64,000 nt of DNA from Chryseobacterium sp. LAM-KRS1. Lineage in GTDB: Bacteria > Bacteroidota > Bacteroidia > Flavobacteriales > Weeksellaceae. The notes beneath the pieces were generated by a model, which did no database searches, had not been told where the DNA came from, and saw nothing but the letters and a program-made list of their open reading frames with translations. Made by a program: the position numbers and the translations under genes. Shown here one piece after another: positions 34,429 through 43,610 of the stretch (the first letter of the stretch is position 1; every line of letters starts with the position of its first letter). The stretch covers positions 186,001 through 250,000 of the forward strand of contig NZ_JAAOIZ010000001.1 in NCBI RefSeq assembly GCF_013184525.1, written 5' to 3'.

Positions 34429-35115
34429 ATGGACATTAAAAAAGAATTCAGAGATTTCTCTGTAAAGCATTTAGGAAACAGCGGTTTGGTTACCGATCAG
34501 TATATGGGAATGTATGGTCCAACGAATCTTACGCCTTACATTATGGAGGAAAGAAGATTGAACGTTGCTCAGATGGACGTTTTCTCCCGTTTGATGATGG
34601 ACAGGATTATTTTCCTTGGAACCGGAATCGATGACCAGGTAGCTAATATCGTAACAGCACAGCTTTTATTCCTTGAAAGTGCTGACCCTTCAAAAGATAT
34701 TCAGATCTATATCAACTCTCCTGGTGGTAGTGTATATGCAGGTTTAGGTATCTATGATACGATGCAGATCATCAAACCGGATGTAGCGACAATCTGTACA
34801 GGTATTGCTGCTTCAATGGGAGCTGTATTGTTAGTTGCCGGAGAAAAAGGAAAACGTTCCGCACTTAAGCATTCAAGGGTAATGATCCACCAGCCTTCAG
34901 GAGGTGCACAAGGTGTTGCTTCTGATATGGAGATCAACCTGAGAGAGATGTTGAAATTAAAACAGGAGCTTTACGATATCATTGCAGAGCATTCAGGACA
35001 AACTTATGAGTGGGTTGAAAAATCTTCTGACAGGGATTACTGGATGACTTCTGAAGAAGCTAAAAACTACGGAATGGTAGATGAGGTTTTACAGAGATCC
35101 AAAGAGAAAAAATAA
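34429..35115 (+). CDS. clpP: ATP-dependent Clp protease proteolytic subunit
   Basis: A 228-residue serine protease subunit with the Ser-His-Asp triad: Ser in GIAASMGAVLL, His in RVMIHQPSGG and Asp in SDRDYWMT. INSPGGSVYAGLGIYDTM is also conserved. The longer N-terminus (about 25 residues before the usual start) is common in Bacteroidota. It forms tetradecamers fed by ClpX or ClpA; neither gene is adjacent. A terminator follows. Confidence 0.94.
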   Translation: MDIKKEFRDFSVKHLGNSGLVTDQYMGMYGPTNLTPYIMEERRLNVAQMDVFSRLMMDRIIFLGTGIDDQVANIVTAQLLFLESADPSKDIQIYINSPGGSVYAGLGIYDTMQIIKPDVATICTGIAASMGAVLLVAGEKGKRSALKHSRVMIHQPSGGAQGVASDMEINLREMLKLKQELYDIIAEHSGQTYEWVEKSSDRDYWMTSEEAKNYGMVDEVLQRSKEKK

Positions 35116-35135
35116 GTTTCTTTAAATACTAATGA

Positions 35136-35166
35136 AGCGCACCGATAGGTGCGCTTTTCTTTTTTA
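35136..35166 (+). terminator. Rho-independent terminator after clpP
   Basis: The stem AGCGCACC/GGTGCGCT with a GATA loop is followed by TTTTCTTTTTT. Confidence 0.88.
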
Positions 35167-35367
35167 TAATAATCCTATGTCATTAACTACGTCTGATCTT
35201 CGATTTCAGAACGGAGCGCATATGAAGTGAAGGAATCTAACACTATATGTCTTTTTTTTAACCACAAAAGTCACAAAAGTTTTTAAACACGTTAGCTGTT
35301 TTTAAGGACCAGAATGCTGTATAGAAAATACACTTAAGTTTTAAAAAAAATCTTTGATTTTGACAGC

Positions 35368-35490
35368 GACCTGGGAACCGGAAACGTTAAAAAAATGAAT
35401 CCTATAAACGTTAAAAAAATTCTACTGTCTGAGTGTGGAGTAAATATTAAATCTTGAACCTTTGTTTCAAGACAAAGAAATTAAGTCATA
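35368..35490. repeat. Dispersed intergenic repeat, copy 2
   Basis: Shares ACCTGGGAA, AACGTTAAAAAAATTCTACT and GTCTGAGTGTGGAG with arm 1 of the repeat at 7107-7310. It then jumps to the TCTTGAA...TTTGTTTCAAGACAAAG hairpin, lacking the second inverted arm. The short frame 35395-35457 keeps MN-x-x-NVKKILLSECG from copy 1. The rest of the 35167-35565 gap shows nothing further. Confidence 0.65.
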
Positions 35491-35565
35491 TTTAAAATAC
35501 AATTATTATTCAATTCAACATTAGTTCACAATCGCTGTTTACATTCGCAACCATAAAAAGTAATC

Positions 35566-36828
35566 ATGAAAAAACTTCTTCTTTCATCTCTTATCCTAGG
35601 AACTTTATGGTCATGCAATAACGATGATACGGTAAATAACCAGGACATCAATTATAATAAACTGCCACAGGAATTTCCTTTTACAACGGTTGCTACAATC
35701 AATGGAGTCGCTGTAATTAATGGTGGTTTCGGTTCCGGAGCAACAGCCCATCCTACCCGTAAAGGAGAATTTTATGTGATCACGGACCGTGGTCCCAATA
35801 CCGCTTATCAGAATGGAATTAAATTCCTCATTCCCAACTATACACCCACGATCATGCATTTTAAGATCAATGCTGATGGAAATATCGAAGTACTGAAGTA
35901 TATCAAGCTTAAAAATCCTTCGGGACAACCTATTACAGGACTTCCAAACCCTCAGGGAATGGGAAGTACGGGTGAAATTGCTTATGGTGTCAATGGAAAT
36001 GTATTGGGTACTGATAATTACGGATTGGACAGTGAGAGTATTGTAGCTGCTGCTGACGGGACGTTTTGGGTGTCTGATGAATATGGACCTCACATCGTTC
36101 ACTATAATGCGGATGGGGTGGAGATGGAAAGGATCAGTCCTATTGGAGTGAATACAGGAAACAGGAAATTGCCTGCCGTTTTCGCAAAAAGAAGACCTAA
36201 CCGGGGAATGGAAGGAATGTGTATGACTCCTGACGGAAAGATGCTGGTGGGAACGATGCAGTCGACCATGTATGTTCCTACCAAAGCTCTCGCTACCAAT
36301 ACTACTTTAACAAGGATTGTAACATTTGACCTTGCAACCGGGCAGACAAAACAATATTTATATAAACAGGATGGGGGAGCATCCGATTCCGTTTGTGATA
36401 TTACAGCAATCAGTAATACTGAGTTTTTAGTTATTGAAAGAGACGGGAAATTCGGTTCTCAGGGCGGACTGAAGAAAGTGTACAGAATTAATCTTTCCGG
36501 CGCATCAGATGTTACCGGTCCCGACCTGGCTGCTGTTGATGGGCTAAAGATCAATGATAAAGCTTTGGAACAATCCACATGGGCTGAGATTGATGCTGCC
36601 GGGCTAAAGCCGGTTTCCAAGACTTTAGCTGTGGATCTGGTTGCTAAATTGGGATATGAACACGACAAATTCGAAGGAATTGTTTATCTGGGAGGAAATA
36701 AACTGGCTGTTTTCAATGACGATGATTTTGGAGTTACCGATGATGGAAACGGAAACCCGAAAGCGAAGATTCTTCCTAAGACAGGAAAAGTAGATAAAGG
36801 AACAATGTATGTAGTCGATATTCAGTAA
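35566..36828 (+). CDS. Esterase-like phytase-family lipoprotein
   Basis: A 420-residue lipoprotein (signal with lipobox LWSC near residue 16, then NNDD). The mature part matches the 'esterase-like activity of phytase' domain: FYVITDRGPNT, LDSESIVAAADGTFWVSDEYGPHI, NRGMEGMCMTPDGKML, KFEGIVYLG and FNDDDFGVT. It likely forms a beta-propeller phosphoesterase-like domain exposed on the cell envelope. No phosphate-regulation genes are adjacent. Monocistronic with its own terminator. Confidence 0.8.
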   Translation: MKKLLLSSLILGTLWSCNNDDTVNNQDINYNKLPQEFPFTTVATINGVAVINGGFGSGATAHPTRKGEFYVITDRGPNTAYQNGIKFLIPNYTPTIMHFKINADGNIEVLKYIKLKNPSGQPITGLPNPQGMGSTGEIAYGVNGNVLGTDNYGLDSESIVAAADGTFWVSDEYGPHIVHYNADGVEMERISPIGVNTGNRKLPAVFAKRRPNRGMEGMCMTPDGKMLVGTMQSTMYVPTKALATNTTLTRIVTFDLATGQTKQYLYKQDGGASDSVCDITAISNTEFLVIERDGKFGSQGGLKKVYRINLSGASDVTGPDLAAVDGLKINDKALEQSTWAEIDAAGLKPVSKTLAVDLVAKLGYEHDKFEGIVYLGGNKLAVFNDDDFGVTDDGNGNPKAKILPKTGKVDKGTMYVVDIQ

Positions 36829-36843
36829 TCATATTTTTAAAAG

Positions 36844-36880
36844 AAAAGCGGCGGAATACAATTCCGCCGCTTTTTATTTT
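36844..36880. terminator. Terminator between convergent genes
   Basis: A 14-base stem (AAAAGCGGCGGAAT/ATTCCGCCGCTTTT) with flanking A and T runs, serving the phytase-like gene and possibly tpiA in the other direction. Confidence 0.88.
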
Positions 36881-36937
36881 TATGATATTGATTCAGTAGA
36901 GCATCTAACCTCTAATATCTAAGTTCTAATATCTAAA

Positions 36938-37696
36938 CTAATTAAAGGCCTCAATAATTTTAGAGAAATCCTCCAGTTTTAAAGCAGCTCCGCCAATCAG
37001 TCCACCATCGATATCCGGTTGGGAAAAAATTTCTTTAGCATTATCCGGCTTCACTGAACCTCCGTAAAGGATGGAAACTTCATCTGCAACTTCCTGTCCA
37101 TATTTTGCAGCAATGATGCTTCTGATATGTGCATGGATTTCCTGAGCCTGCTCAGGTGTAGCCGTTTCACCGGTTCCGATTGCCCAAACGGGTTCGTAAG
37201 CAATTACTACTTTTTTGATTTCCTCTGCGGAAAGAGTAAATAAAGCCACTTCAGTCTGGTTTTTTACCACTTCAAAGTGCTGGCCTGCTTTTCTCTGTTC
37301 AAGTGTTTCCCCATTGCAATATACCGGAATTAAACCTTTATCAAGTGCTAACTTAACCTTTCTGTTGCAATGTGAATCTGTTTCACCGTGGTATTGTCTT
37401 CTTTCAGAGTGCCCGATAAGTGATCCGGTCACATCAATAGATTCCAGCATATCTGCAGAAAGCTCTCCTGTATAGGCTCCGCTTTCATGCTCACTCATAT
37501 CTTGGGAAAAAACTCCGATCTCATCCTTTTCAAAGATGTCTTTTGCCATCATCAGATACAATGAAGGAGGAGCGATCCAAACCTCACAATTCGTCGGGTT
37601 ATTGTTTTTATAGCTAAGTAATTGAATCATTAATTGCTGAGCATCAATTACATTTTTGTTCATTTTCCAGTTTCCTGCAACGATCTTTCTTCTCAT
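36938..37696 (-). CDS. tpiA: Triosephosphate isomerase
   Basis: A 252-residue TIM-barrel enzyme interconverting dihydroxyacetone phosphate and glyceraldehyde 3-phosphate in glycolysis. GNWKMNK carries the catalytic Lys (residue 13), SLIGHSERRQ the electrophilic His, and VIAYEPVWAIGTGETA the catalytic Glu and loop 6. ILYGGSVKPDN and DGGLIGGAAL form the phosphate site. Last gene of the minus-strand cluster that starts at the DUF1599 gene; 14 bases after a small secreted protein gene. Confidence 0.95.
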   Translation of the reverse strand: MRRKIVAGNWKMNKNVIDAQQLMIQLLSYKNNNPTNCEVWIAPPSLYLMMAKDIFEKDEIGVFSQDMSEHESGAYTGELSADMLESIDVTGSLIGHSERRQYHGETDSHCNRKVKLALDKGLIPVYCNGETLEQRKAGQHFEVVKNQTEVALFTLSAEEIKKVVIAYEPVWAIGTGETATPEQAQEIHAHIRSIIAAKYGQEVADEVSILYGGSVKPDNAKEIFSQPDIDGGLIGGAALKLEDFSKIIEAFN

Positions 37697-37710
37697 AATT
37701 ATTTTACTAT

Positions 37711-38115
37711 TTAATCTTCTTTTATTTTAGTGTCTATAAATGTGTAGGTGTTATCTTTTTTACCCATTAATTCAATTGATTGGAACTTTACATTACCGTT
37801 ATCCAGTACTTCATAATTGTACACATCAATCACCTTATCATAGTTATGAAGTTCATAATATTTTCCGGATTCTGTCCACCAGCTACCATTTTCAGTTTCC
37901 TGTTGTACGTTACCGTCCTGATCAATAGCAACAAATAAAAGCATGCTTTTTCCGTTTTCCATCCTGCATGAAACCCAGTACTTTGAGAAACCTTCGATCT
38001 GTTGGTTTTGTTCAGAACCCTTATAACACCCTACCATCTTTGGATCGTAGGTTTTTTGTTGTGCTGTTAATCCTATTCCAATACAAAATAAGGATATGGC
38101 AAATAGTTTTTTCAT
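37711..38115 (-). CDS. Small secreted protein
   Basis: A 134-residue protein with a signal peptide ending at GLTAQQ (about residue 19) and a beta-rich mature domain with two cysteines (MVGCYKGSE, YWVSCRMENG). No family recognised. It starts 4 bases after the S9 peptidase stop and lies 14 bases before tpiA, so all three are probably on one transcript. Confidence 0.6.
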   Translation of the reverse strand: MKKLFAISLFCIGIGLTAQQKTYDPKMVGCYKGSEQNQQIEGFSKYWVSCRMENGKSMLLFVAIDQDGNVQQETENGSWWTESGKYYELHNYDKVIDVYNYEVLDNGNVKFQSIELMGKKDNTYTFIDTKIKED

Positions 38116-38119
38116 AAAA

Positions 38120-40246
38120 TTATTGATTAATTCCTTCTAATTTAAACATAAAGGCGTACACCAAAGCAGTATCCTTCAGGTAGTCGAATCTTCCAGAAGC
38201 ACCTCCGTGACCATAAGCCATATCAGTTTTTAAAAACAATACATTTTTATCTGTTTTCATATCCCGTAATTTTGCCACCCATTTTGCAGGCTCGAAATAC
38301 TGTACCTGTGAGTCATGCAATCCTGTTGTTACCAAAAGATTGGGATAATTTTTCTTTTCTACATTTTCATAAGGCGAATAGGATTTCATATAGAAATATG
38401 CCTCTTTATTATTAGGATTTCCCCATTCATCATATTCGTTGGTGGTTAATGGGATGCTTTCATCAAGCATGGTATTCACCACATCTACAAACGGAACGTG
38501 AGCAATAACTCCATTCCAAAGATTCGGGCTCATATTGGCAATCGCTCCCATTAATAAGCCTCCGGCGCTTCCGCCCTGAGCATACATATGCTTTGGAGAA
38601 GTGAATTTTTCCTTTACAAGATATTCTCCAGCATCGATGAAATCCGTAAATGTGTTCTTCTTTTTCATCATTTTACCATCTTCATACCACTGCCGTCCCA
38701 TCTCCTGACCTCCACGGATGTGAGCCATCACAAAGACAAATCCTCTGTCTAAAAGGCTTAATCTGGTAATGCTGAAAGAGGCATTGGATGAATTTCCGTA
38801 AGAACCATAGGCATAAAGCAACAGCGGATTTTTTCCGTCCTTTGTTAATCCTTTTTTGTACACAACTGAAAGAGGTATTTTTGTGCCGTCTTTAGCGGTA
38901 GCGAAAAGTCTTTCTGTTACATAATTATCCTTATTGTAGCCTCCTAAGACCTCCTGCTGCTTTAAAAGAGTTCTTTTCCCTGTTTTCAGATCTTGTTCAA
39001 ACTGGGAAAGCGGCGTAATCATAGACGTGTATCCGAAACGGAAATTGTCCGTATTGTATTCCGGGTTTCCTGCCGGAGAAACGGTATAAGTAGGTTCATC
39101 GAATTTTACAAACTCTTTTTTCCCGGTTTTCCTGTCATAAATGACCAACTGGGAAAGCCCATTTTGCCTTTCGCTAAAAACCAGGTAATTTTTAAATTCC
39201 GTAATGCCCTGCATTAAAACATCTTTTCTGTGGGGAATGAAATCTTTCCAGTTTTCAACTCCTGTTTTGGTTAAGGGAGTTTCTACGACTTTAAAATTAA
39301 GGGCATCTTTGTTCGTGGTGATCAGGAATTTATCCTCTAATGGTGTTACATCGTATAAAACATCCTTCATACGTGGCTGAAATACTTTAAATGTACCATT
39401 AGGATCATCTGCATTCAGGTATCTTGTCTCAGAAGAAGTAGTGGCAGCAGAATAAATCATAATGAATTTATCATTTTTAGATTTTCCTACCCCGATGTAA
39501 TTGGACTTATCCTTTTCTTCATAAACCACCACATCTTTACCAGGATCTGTTCCGAGTGTATGCCTTTTGATTTTTTCAGACAAAAGTGTTACGGGATTAT
39601 TCTCAGTATAATAAATGGTTTTATTATCATTAGCCCATATTGCTTCACCTTCGGTATTTTTAATGCCCAGATCGGTTGTTTTTCCTGTAGAAAGGTCCTT
39701 TAAAAACAATTTATACTGCCGTCTCGAAACATCATCCACACCATACACCAGTTTTGTATTATCCGGGCTTATGTTGAATCCTGCCGCTGAATAATAAGGG
39801 TGTCCTTCAGCAAGCTGGTCCACATCCAGGAGTATTTCTTCAGGTGCCTCAAGACTACCTTTCTTTCTGCAATATTTAAAATACTGTTTTCCCGTTTCAG
39901 TCCGTGTATAATAGTAATATCCGTTTTTGAACGAGGGAACCGATTCATCTTTTTCTTTGATCCTGGATTTCATTTCCTGGAAAAGTTTTTCCCTGAAAGG
40001 TTCCGTATCCTTCATCATTCCTTCCCAATAGGAATTTTCCGCCTTCAGGTAATCAACAACTTTTGTGGAGTCTTTTCCTTTTTTGAAGTAATCGATCATC
40101 CAGTAATACGGATCATTTACCTTATCACCGTGTATCGTTCTGATGTGGTCCTGTTTCTCTGCAACAGGAGCCTTAAGATCAGGGAATTTTTGAGATTGAA
40201 GGGTAGAAGCACTCATGATTAATAGTCCTAGATATAATTTTTTCAT
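38120..40246 (-). CDS. S9 family oligopeptidase (protease II-like)
   Basis: About 708 residues from MKKLYLGLL (ATG at 40246), giving a signal peptide to about residue 20. The N-terminal beta-propeller starts with DPYYWM. The C-terminal alpha/beta hydrolase domain has the nucleophile in YAQGGSAGGLLMGA, an Asp in TTGLHDSQVQYFEP, and the His in MAYGHGGASGRF. The layout is that of oligopeptidase B, cleaving short peptides probably after basic residues, here in the periplasm. It overlaps no gene; 4 bases to the next. Confidence 0.87.
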   Translation of the reverse strand: MKKLYLGLLIMSASTLQSQKFPDLKAPVAEKQDHIRTIHGDKVNDPYYWMIDYFKKGKDSTKVVDYLKAENSYWEGMMKDTEPFREKLFQEMKSRIKEKDESVPSFKNGYYYYTRTETGKQYFKYCRKKGSLEAPEEILLDVDQLAEGHPYYSAAGFNISPDNTKLVYGVDDVSRRQYKLFLKDLSTGKTTDLGIKNTEGEAIWANDNKTIYYTENNPVTLLSEKIKRHTLGTDPGKDVVVYEEKDKSNYIGVGKSKNDKFIMIYSAATTSSETRYLNADDPNGTFKVFQPRMKDVLYDVTPLEDKFLITTNKDALNFKVVETPLTKTGVENWKDFIPHRKDVLMQGITEFKNYLVFSERQNGLSQLVIYDRKTGKKEFVKFDEPTYTVSPAGNPEYNTDNFRFGYTSMITPLSQFEQDLKTGKRTLLKQQEVLGGYNKDNYVTERLFATAKDGTKIPLSVVYKKGLTKDGKNPLLLYAYGSYGNSSNASFSITRLSLLDRGFVFVMAHIRGGQEMGRQWYEDGKMMKKKNTFTDFIDAGEYLVKEKFTSPKHMYAQGGSAGGLLMGAIANMSPNLWNGVIAHVPFVDVVNTMLDESIPLTTNEYDEWGNPNNKEAYFYMKSYSPYENVEKKNYPNLLVTTGLHDSQVQYFEPAKWVAKLRDMKTDKNVLFLKTDMAYGHGGASGRFDYLKDTALVYAFMFKLEGINQ

Positions 40247-40273
40247 ACTCATATTGGTTTTTTGGGCAGGTGT

Positions 40274-40624
40274 CTAGTTCAGATGCCACATATTCTTTAA
40301 AAGCTTATAGAAGGTATGTTCTTCATCCGTTACTTTGTTATCAGCTTTTATAAGTGTTTTGGCAAATTCTGCAAATTTTACGCGCTCTTCTTCCGTAGAG
40401 TCATCATAAAAACAACGGGCATGAAATTCAAAATGATCTTTCCATTCTTCAGGCTGAAGCAGGGCGATGGTTTCCAGTTCATTATCCAAATTCATTTTGA
40501 ACGGAAATTCATCAGCTAAATATTGCTGTACAAGCATTCCTTCTTCAGGGGCAAATTCTCCGTCTACGGAAGAAAGAATCATTAATAAATGGTAACCGGC
40601 GATTGGCTTATTTGACTTTTGCAT
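40274..40624 (-). CDS. TerB-like helical protein
   Basis: A 116-residue cytoplasmic helical protein. The opening LMILSSVDGEFAPEEGMLVQ and the later FAKTLIKADNKVTDEEHTFYK, with two D-G/D-x-E repeats, resemble the metal-binding TerB fold. The role is unknown; TerB proteins are linked to tellurite and envelope stress elsewhere. It lies between the BT_3928-like gene and the S9 peptidase in a same-strand cluster. Confidence 0.6.
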   Translation of the reverse strand: MQKSNKPIAGYHLLMILSSVDGEFAPEEGMLVQQYLADEFPFKMNLDNELETIALLQPEEWKDHFEFHARCFYDDSTEEERVKFAEFAKTLIKADNKVTDEEHTFYKLLKNMWHLN

Positions 40625-40684
40625 GAGTTGATTAAAAGTTTAGTGTTTAAAGTGGGTCAATTGACTCCTATTATGTATACGTTA

Positions 40685-41794
40685 TTATTTAATATAATCT
40701 TTTGCAGGCTGTTTGTCTACAATTTTTCCGTTCTGTAATATCAGGACAAACGGGTTGCTTCTGGCAATGGTTTTAATGGCAGTTCCATCCATCATTGCAT
40801 TTTTAATGGTTTTAAATGTGTTCGGATCCGTAGAGACACCATAGATAACTGCACCTTTCTGGGCATTTACCTTAGCTTCAACTTTCTGGAGCAATTCCTG
40901 AGAAAGCTCTTTAGGGTGATAAGAAAATACCAAAACAGCCTTTGGAGCTTTAATAATCTCATCAGTAACCTCAAGCCCGGTAGGATCTTCAATTTTAAAT
41001 TTTACAATCTCAGACTTGTAGCCTTCTTTTACGATGACAGATTCGTTTTTTCCTTCTTCAATCTTCCATGGAGAACCGTCAGCCCAATATTTTGTTTCTT
41101 TGATGTAATCATCCTGATTTACCTTTAAAACCTCCCCGGTTTTTTGATTTTTAAGAGAGTAGAAGGTTTTATATTCCGACGGGTTTTTACTGATTTTATC
41201 TTTTTCTGCTTTAATATCCGTACCGATTTTATAATCGCGGAAATCGATAAGAGGCTCGTGCATAATTCCCTGTGCCATTATGTACACCATGACAAGACCA
41301 AAAGCTCCCACAAGGAAATATTTATACTTGGCCGTAGGTGTTTTCGTTGTGCTGCTGTATTCGTCTTTTCGGGCGAATTCTTTTCTGTACAGAACAAATA
41401 AAATAATCAGTCCGATCAGCAGAACAACGTCTTTAAAGAAACTCTGCCATGGCGTAAATTTTATTGCATCTCCAAAGCATCCACAATCGGTTACAACATT
41501 GAAATAAGCTGAATAAAAAGTAAGGAACCCAAAGAAAACACAAAGGGCAATGAGCATGGATAAGGTGAATTTCAGTCTTAATTTTATTAAAAGCATAAAT
41601 CCAAGGAAAAGCTCCAGTACCACCACAATAACTGAAAACAGCAAAGCAAATTTTTCGAAAAATGGCATGTTGAAAACTGCGGGGGAAAAGTATTCTTCCA
41701 TTTTAAAGGAAAAACCCACCAGATCCACAGCTTTTACAAACCCGGAAAGGATAAAAATAACTGCAATAATAAAACGAAGTACACCTTTGATCAT
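40685..41794 (-). CDS. BT_3928-like membrane protein (DoxX/MauE-like with thioredoxin-like tail)
   Basis: A 369-residue protein with four membrane helices in the first 140 residues, the MauE/DoxX-like part (VTDCGCFGDAIKF loop). A fifth helix is near 155-172, followed by an extracytoplasmic domain ending in a thioredoxin-like fold without a CxxC pair (KAVLVFSYHPKELSQELLQK, NPFVLILQNGKIVDK). Proteins of this type lie beside DUF1599 and tpiA in many Bacteroidota, as here. It starts 1 base after the DUF1599 stop. Function unknown; a redox or envelope role is possible. Confidence 0.78.
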   Translation of the reverse strand: MIKGVLRFIIAVIFILSGFVKAVDLVGFSFKMEEYFSPAVFNMPFFEKFALLFSVIVVVLELFLGFMLLIKLRLKFTLSMLIALCVFFGFLTFYSAYFNVVTDCGCFGDAIKFTPWQSFFKDVVLLIGLIILFVLYRKEFARKDEYSSTTKTPTAKYKYFLVGAFGLVMVYIMAQGIMHEPLIDFRDYKIGTDIKAEKDKISKNPSEYKTFYSLKNQKTGEVLKVNQDDYIKETKYWADGSPWKIEEGKNESVIVKEGYKSEIVKFKIEDPTGLEVTDEIIKAPKAVLVFSYHPKELSQELLQKVEAKVNAQKGAVIYGVSTDPNTFKTIKNAMMDGTAIKTIARSNPFVLILQNGKIVDKQPAKDYIK

Positions 41795-41795
41795 T

Positions 41796-42362
41796 TTAAA
41801 TAGTTTTAGGTTCGAAATTGTTTTCTTTTTCAGAGAATTTGATCAGACAGAAAACAGCATAATTCAGCATATCAAAATAGTTGGCATCCAGGCCTTCGGA
41901 AACGATCGTTTTTCCCTGGTTATCCTCGATCTGTTTTGTTCTCAGGACCTTCTGGTAAATAAGATCTGTTATGGAAGAAATTCTCATATCTCTCCATGCT
42001 TCGCCATAATCATGATTTTTTCTTTCCATCAGAGCCTGAGCTTCAGATGCATATTTGTCATAAAGGCTTAAAATCTCATCATTATTTTCATTGAAATCGT
42101 TGGAAAGACCTTTTTCAAGCTGAATAAGTCCGATGATCGAATAGTTGACGATCGCAATAAATTCGTCTTCTTCACTTTCTTCAACCATTTTTTTATCCGT
42201 CATTTGCAGGGTCCGGATTCTGTTCACTTTAATATAGATCTGATCTGTAATTGAACTTGGTCTTAGAACCCTCCATGCTGCGCCGTAATCCTGTAATTTT
42301 TTACTGAAAAGATCACGACATTGATTGATAACTTTCCCGAACTGTACTGAAGTTTTTAACAT
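41796..42362 (-). CDS. DUF1599 domain protein
   Basis: A 188-residue protein made of two copies of the domain: CRDLFSKKLQDYGAAWRVLR with SSITDQIYIKVNRI, and ALMERKNHDYGEAWRDMR with SSITDLIYQKVLRT. The family is described as a nucleotide-modification-associated domain; the reaction is not known to me. First gene of the minus-strand cluster ending in tpiA, divergent from folP. Confidence 0.82.
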   Translation of the reverse strand: MLKTSVQFGKVINQCRDLFSKKLQDYGAAWRVLRPSSITDQIYIKVNRIRTLQMTDKKMVEESEEDEFIAIVNYSIIGLIQLEKGLSNDFNENNDEILSLYDKYASEAQALMERKNHDYGEAWRDMRISSITDLIYQKVLRTKQIEDNQGKTIVSEGLDANYFDMLNYAVFCLIKFSEKENNFEPKTI

Positions 42363-42434
42363 AAATTCTCTTAATAGCCCAAATATACAAAAATACGTAT
42401 TAGGTTGTGGGAATTGGAGTGTGATTTTGAGCAG

Positions 42435-42710
42435 AAATGCTTTTAGGTTTGAGGGTTTGAGGGTTTGAGCGTAAGAGGGTGGTGGGGTTGAAGAGTATGA
42501 GAGTTGGGGATGAAAAGATTGTAAATACTAAGTGGAGAATACATTGTCAAATTGCTTATGATCTGGTGCCCATTGCTTATCAAATAACCTTGCTCATATT
42601 ACATTTACTCCTTAGCTTTGCATTATTAAAATTCACCAGTACATCATAACCTTTATCACTCACACTCACAAACCCTCAAACTCTCATGCTCTCCAAACCT
42701 CCAACTCAGA
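42435..42710. repeat. G/T-rich inverted repeat flanking the folP promoter
   Basis: The left arm (about 42448-42512) repeats GGGTTTGAG three times and contains GAGTATGAGAGTTGG. The right arm (about 42655-42710) carries the reverse complement (CAAACCCTCAAACTCTCATG, CCAAACCTCCAACTC). The right arm supplies the folP start codon and its first residues. The 42363-42434 part of the gap shows nothing else. Confidence 0.6.
42590..42620 (+). promoter_or_regulatory. folP promoter
   Basis: TTG (42590-42592), a 20-base spacer and TAGCTTTG (42613-42620), an exact -7 box. It lies between the two inverted-repeat arms. Confidence 0.65.
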
Positions 42711-43540
42711 AACCTTTTCACTCTATCAACTGCAATGGCAGAATAGTAGATTTAACGATTCCAAAAATTATGGGAATTTTAAATCTTACACCGGATTCTT
42801 TCTCTGATGGAGGGAAGTTTAACGATGAAAAGACCGCACTGGAGCACACGGAGAAATTACTGAAAGAAGGAGCGGAAATCATTGATATCGGACCCCAGTC
42901 TACGCGTCCTCACGCTGAATTTCTCACGAGCAAAGAAGAGATTCTAAGGATCGGAAAGCTGATTTCTCAGATCAAAAAAGAATTCCCTGAGGCATTGATC
43001 TCATTGGATACCTTCTATTCGGAAACGGTGAAGTTTGGTTTTGATGAAGGAATTGACCTCATTAACGATATTTCAGGAGGACAATTTGATGATAATATGT
43101 TCGATATTGTTTCAGCAACAGGACTTCCTTATATTCTGATGCATATAAATCCTTCCTATGAGAGGATGCATGACAAAACAAAATTTGAGGATATTACATT
43201 AGAGGTGAACCGGTATTTTAGTGAAAAGACCCATGAGCTTTTACAGAAAGGAGTGAGGGATATTATTCTGGATCCCGGTTTTGGTTTTGGAAAAACGGTG
43301 GAAGATCAGATGAAATTAATAGGAGAAGTGGAGTATCTGGAATTTGGACGATTTCCTCTGTTGATTGGTATTTCCAGAAAATCTTTTATTTACAAACCTC
43401 TAGGTAAAACCCCATTGGATATTAATGAAGAAACCCAAAAACTTCACATGAAAGTTTTAAAACAAGGGGCAAAAATTCTTAGGGTTCACGATGTTGCCGA
43501 AGCTAGAAAAACAATGGAGGTGTTTTTGCAAGAAAAATGA
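42686..43540 (+). CDS. folP: Dihydropteroate synthase
   Basis: A 284-residue TIM-barrel enzyme of folate synthesis joining para-aminobenzoate to the pterin pyrophosphate. IMGILNLTPDSFSDGGKF, EIIDIGPQSTRP, LINDISGG, ILDPGFGFGKT and LLIGISRKSF are diagnostic. The N-terminal 15 residues are encoded by the repeat arm at 42655-42710 and look non-homologous. Sulfonamides target this enzyme. Own promoter; terminator after it. Confidence 0.94.
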   Translation: MLSKPPTQKPFHSINCNGRIVDLTIPKIMGILNLTPDSFSDGGKFNDEKTALEHTEKLLKEGAEIIDIGPQSTRPHAEFLTSKEEILRIGKLISQIKKEFPEALISLDTFYSETVKFGFDEGIDLINDISGGQFDDNMFDIVSATGLPYILMHINPSYERMHDKTKFEDITLEVNRYFSEKTHELLQKGVRDIILDPGFGFGKTVEDQMKLIGEVEYLEFGRFPLLIGISRKSFIYKPLGKTPLDINEETQKLHMKVLKQGAKILRVHDVAEARKTMEVFLQEK

Positions 43541-43552
43541 TAAATGGGCTAA

Positions 43553-43592
43553 AAAAACTATGCGCTAAAAAGAATCAACGCATAGTTTTAAA
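43553..43592. terminator. Terminator between folP and M28 peptidase
   Basis: The stem AAACTATGCG/CGCATAGTTT with a 14-base loop, flanked by A-rich and T-rich ends, lies between convergent genes. Confidence 0.65.
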
Positions 43593-43610
43593 TGGTAAAC
43601 CAATCATATT

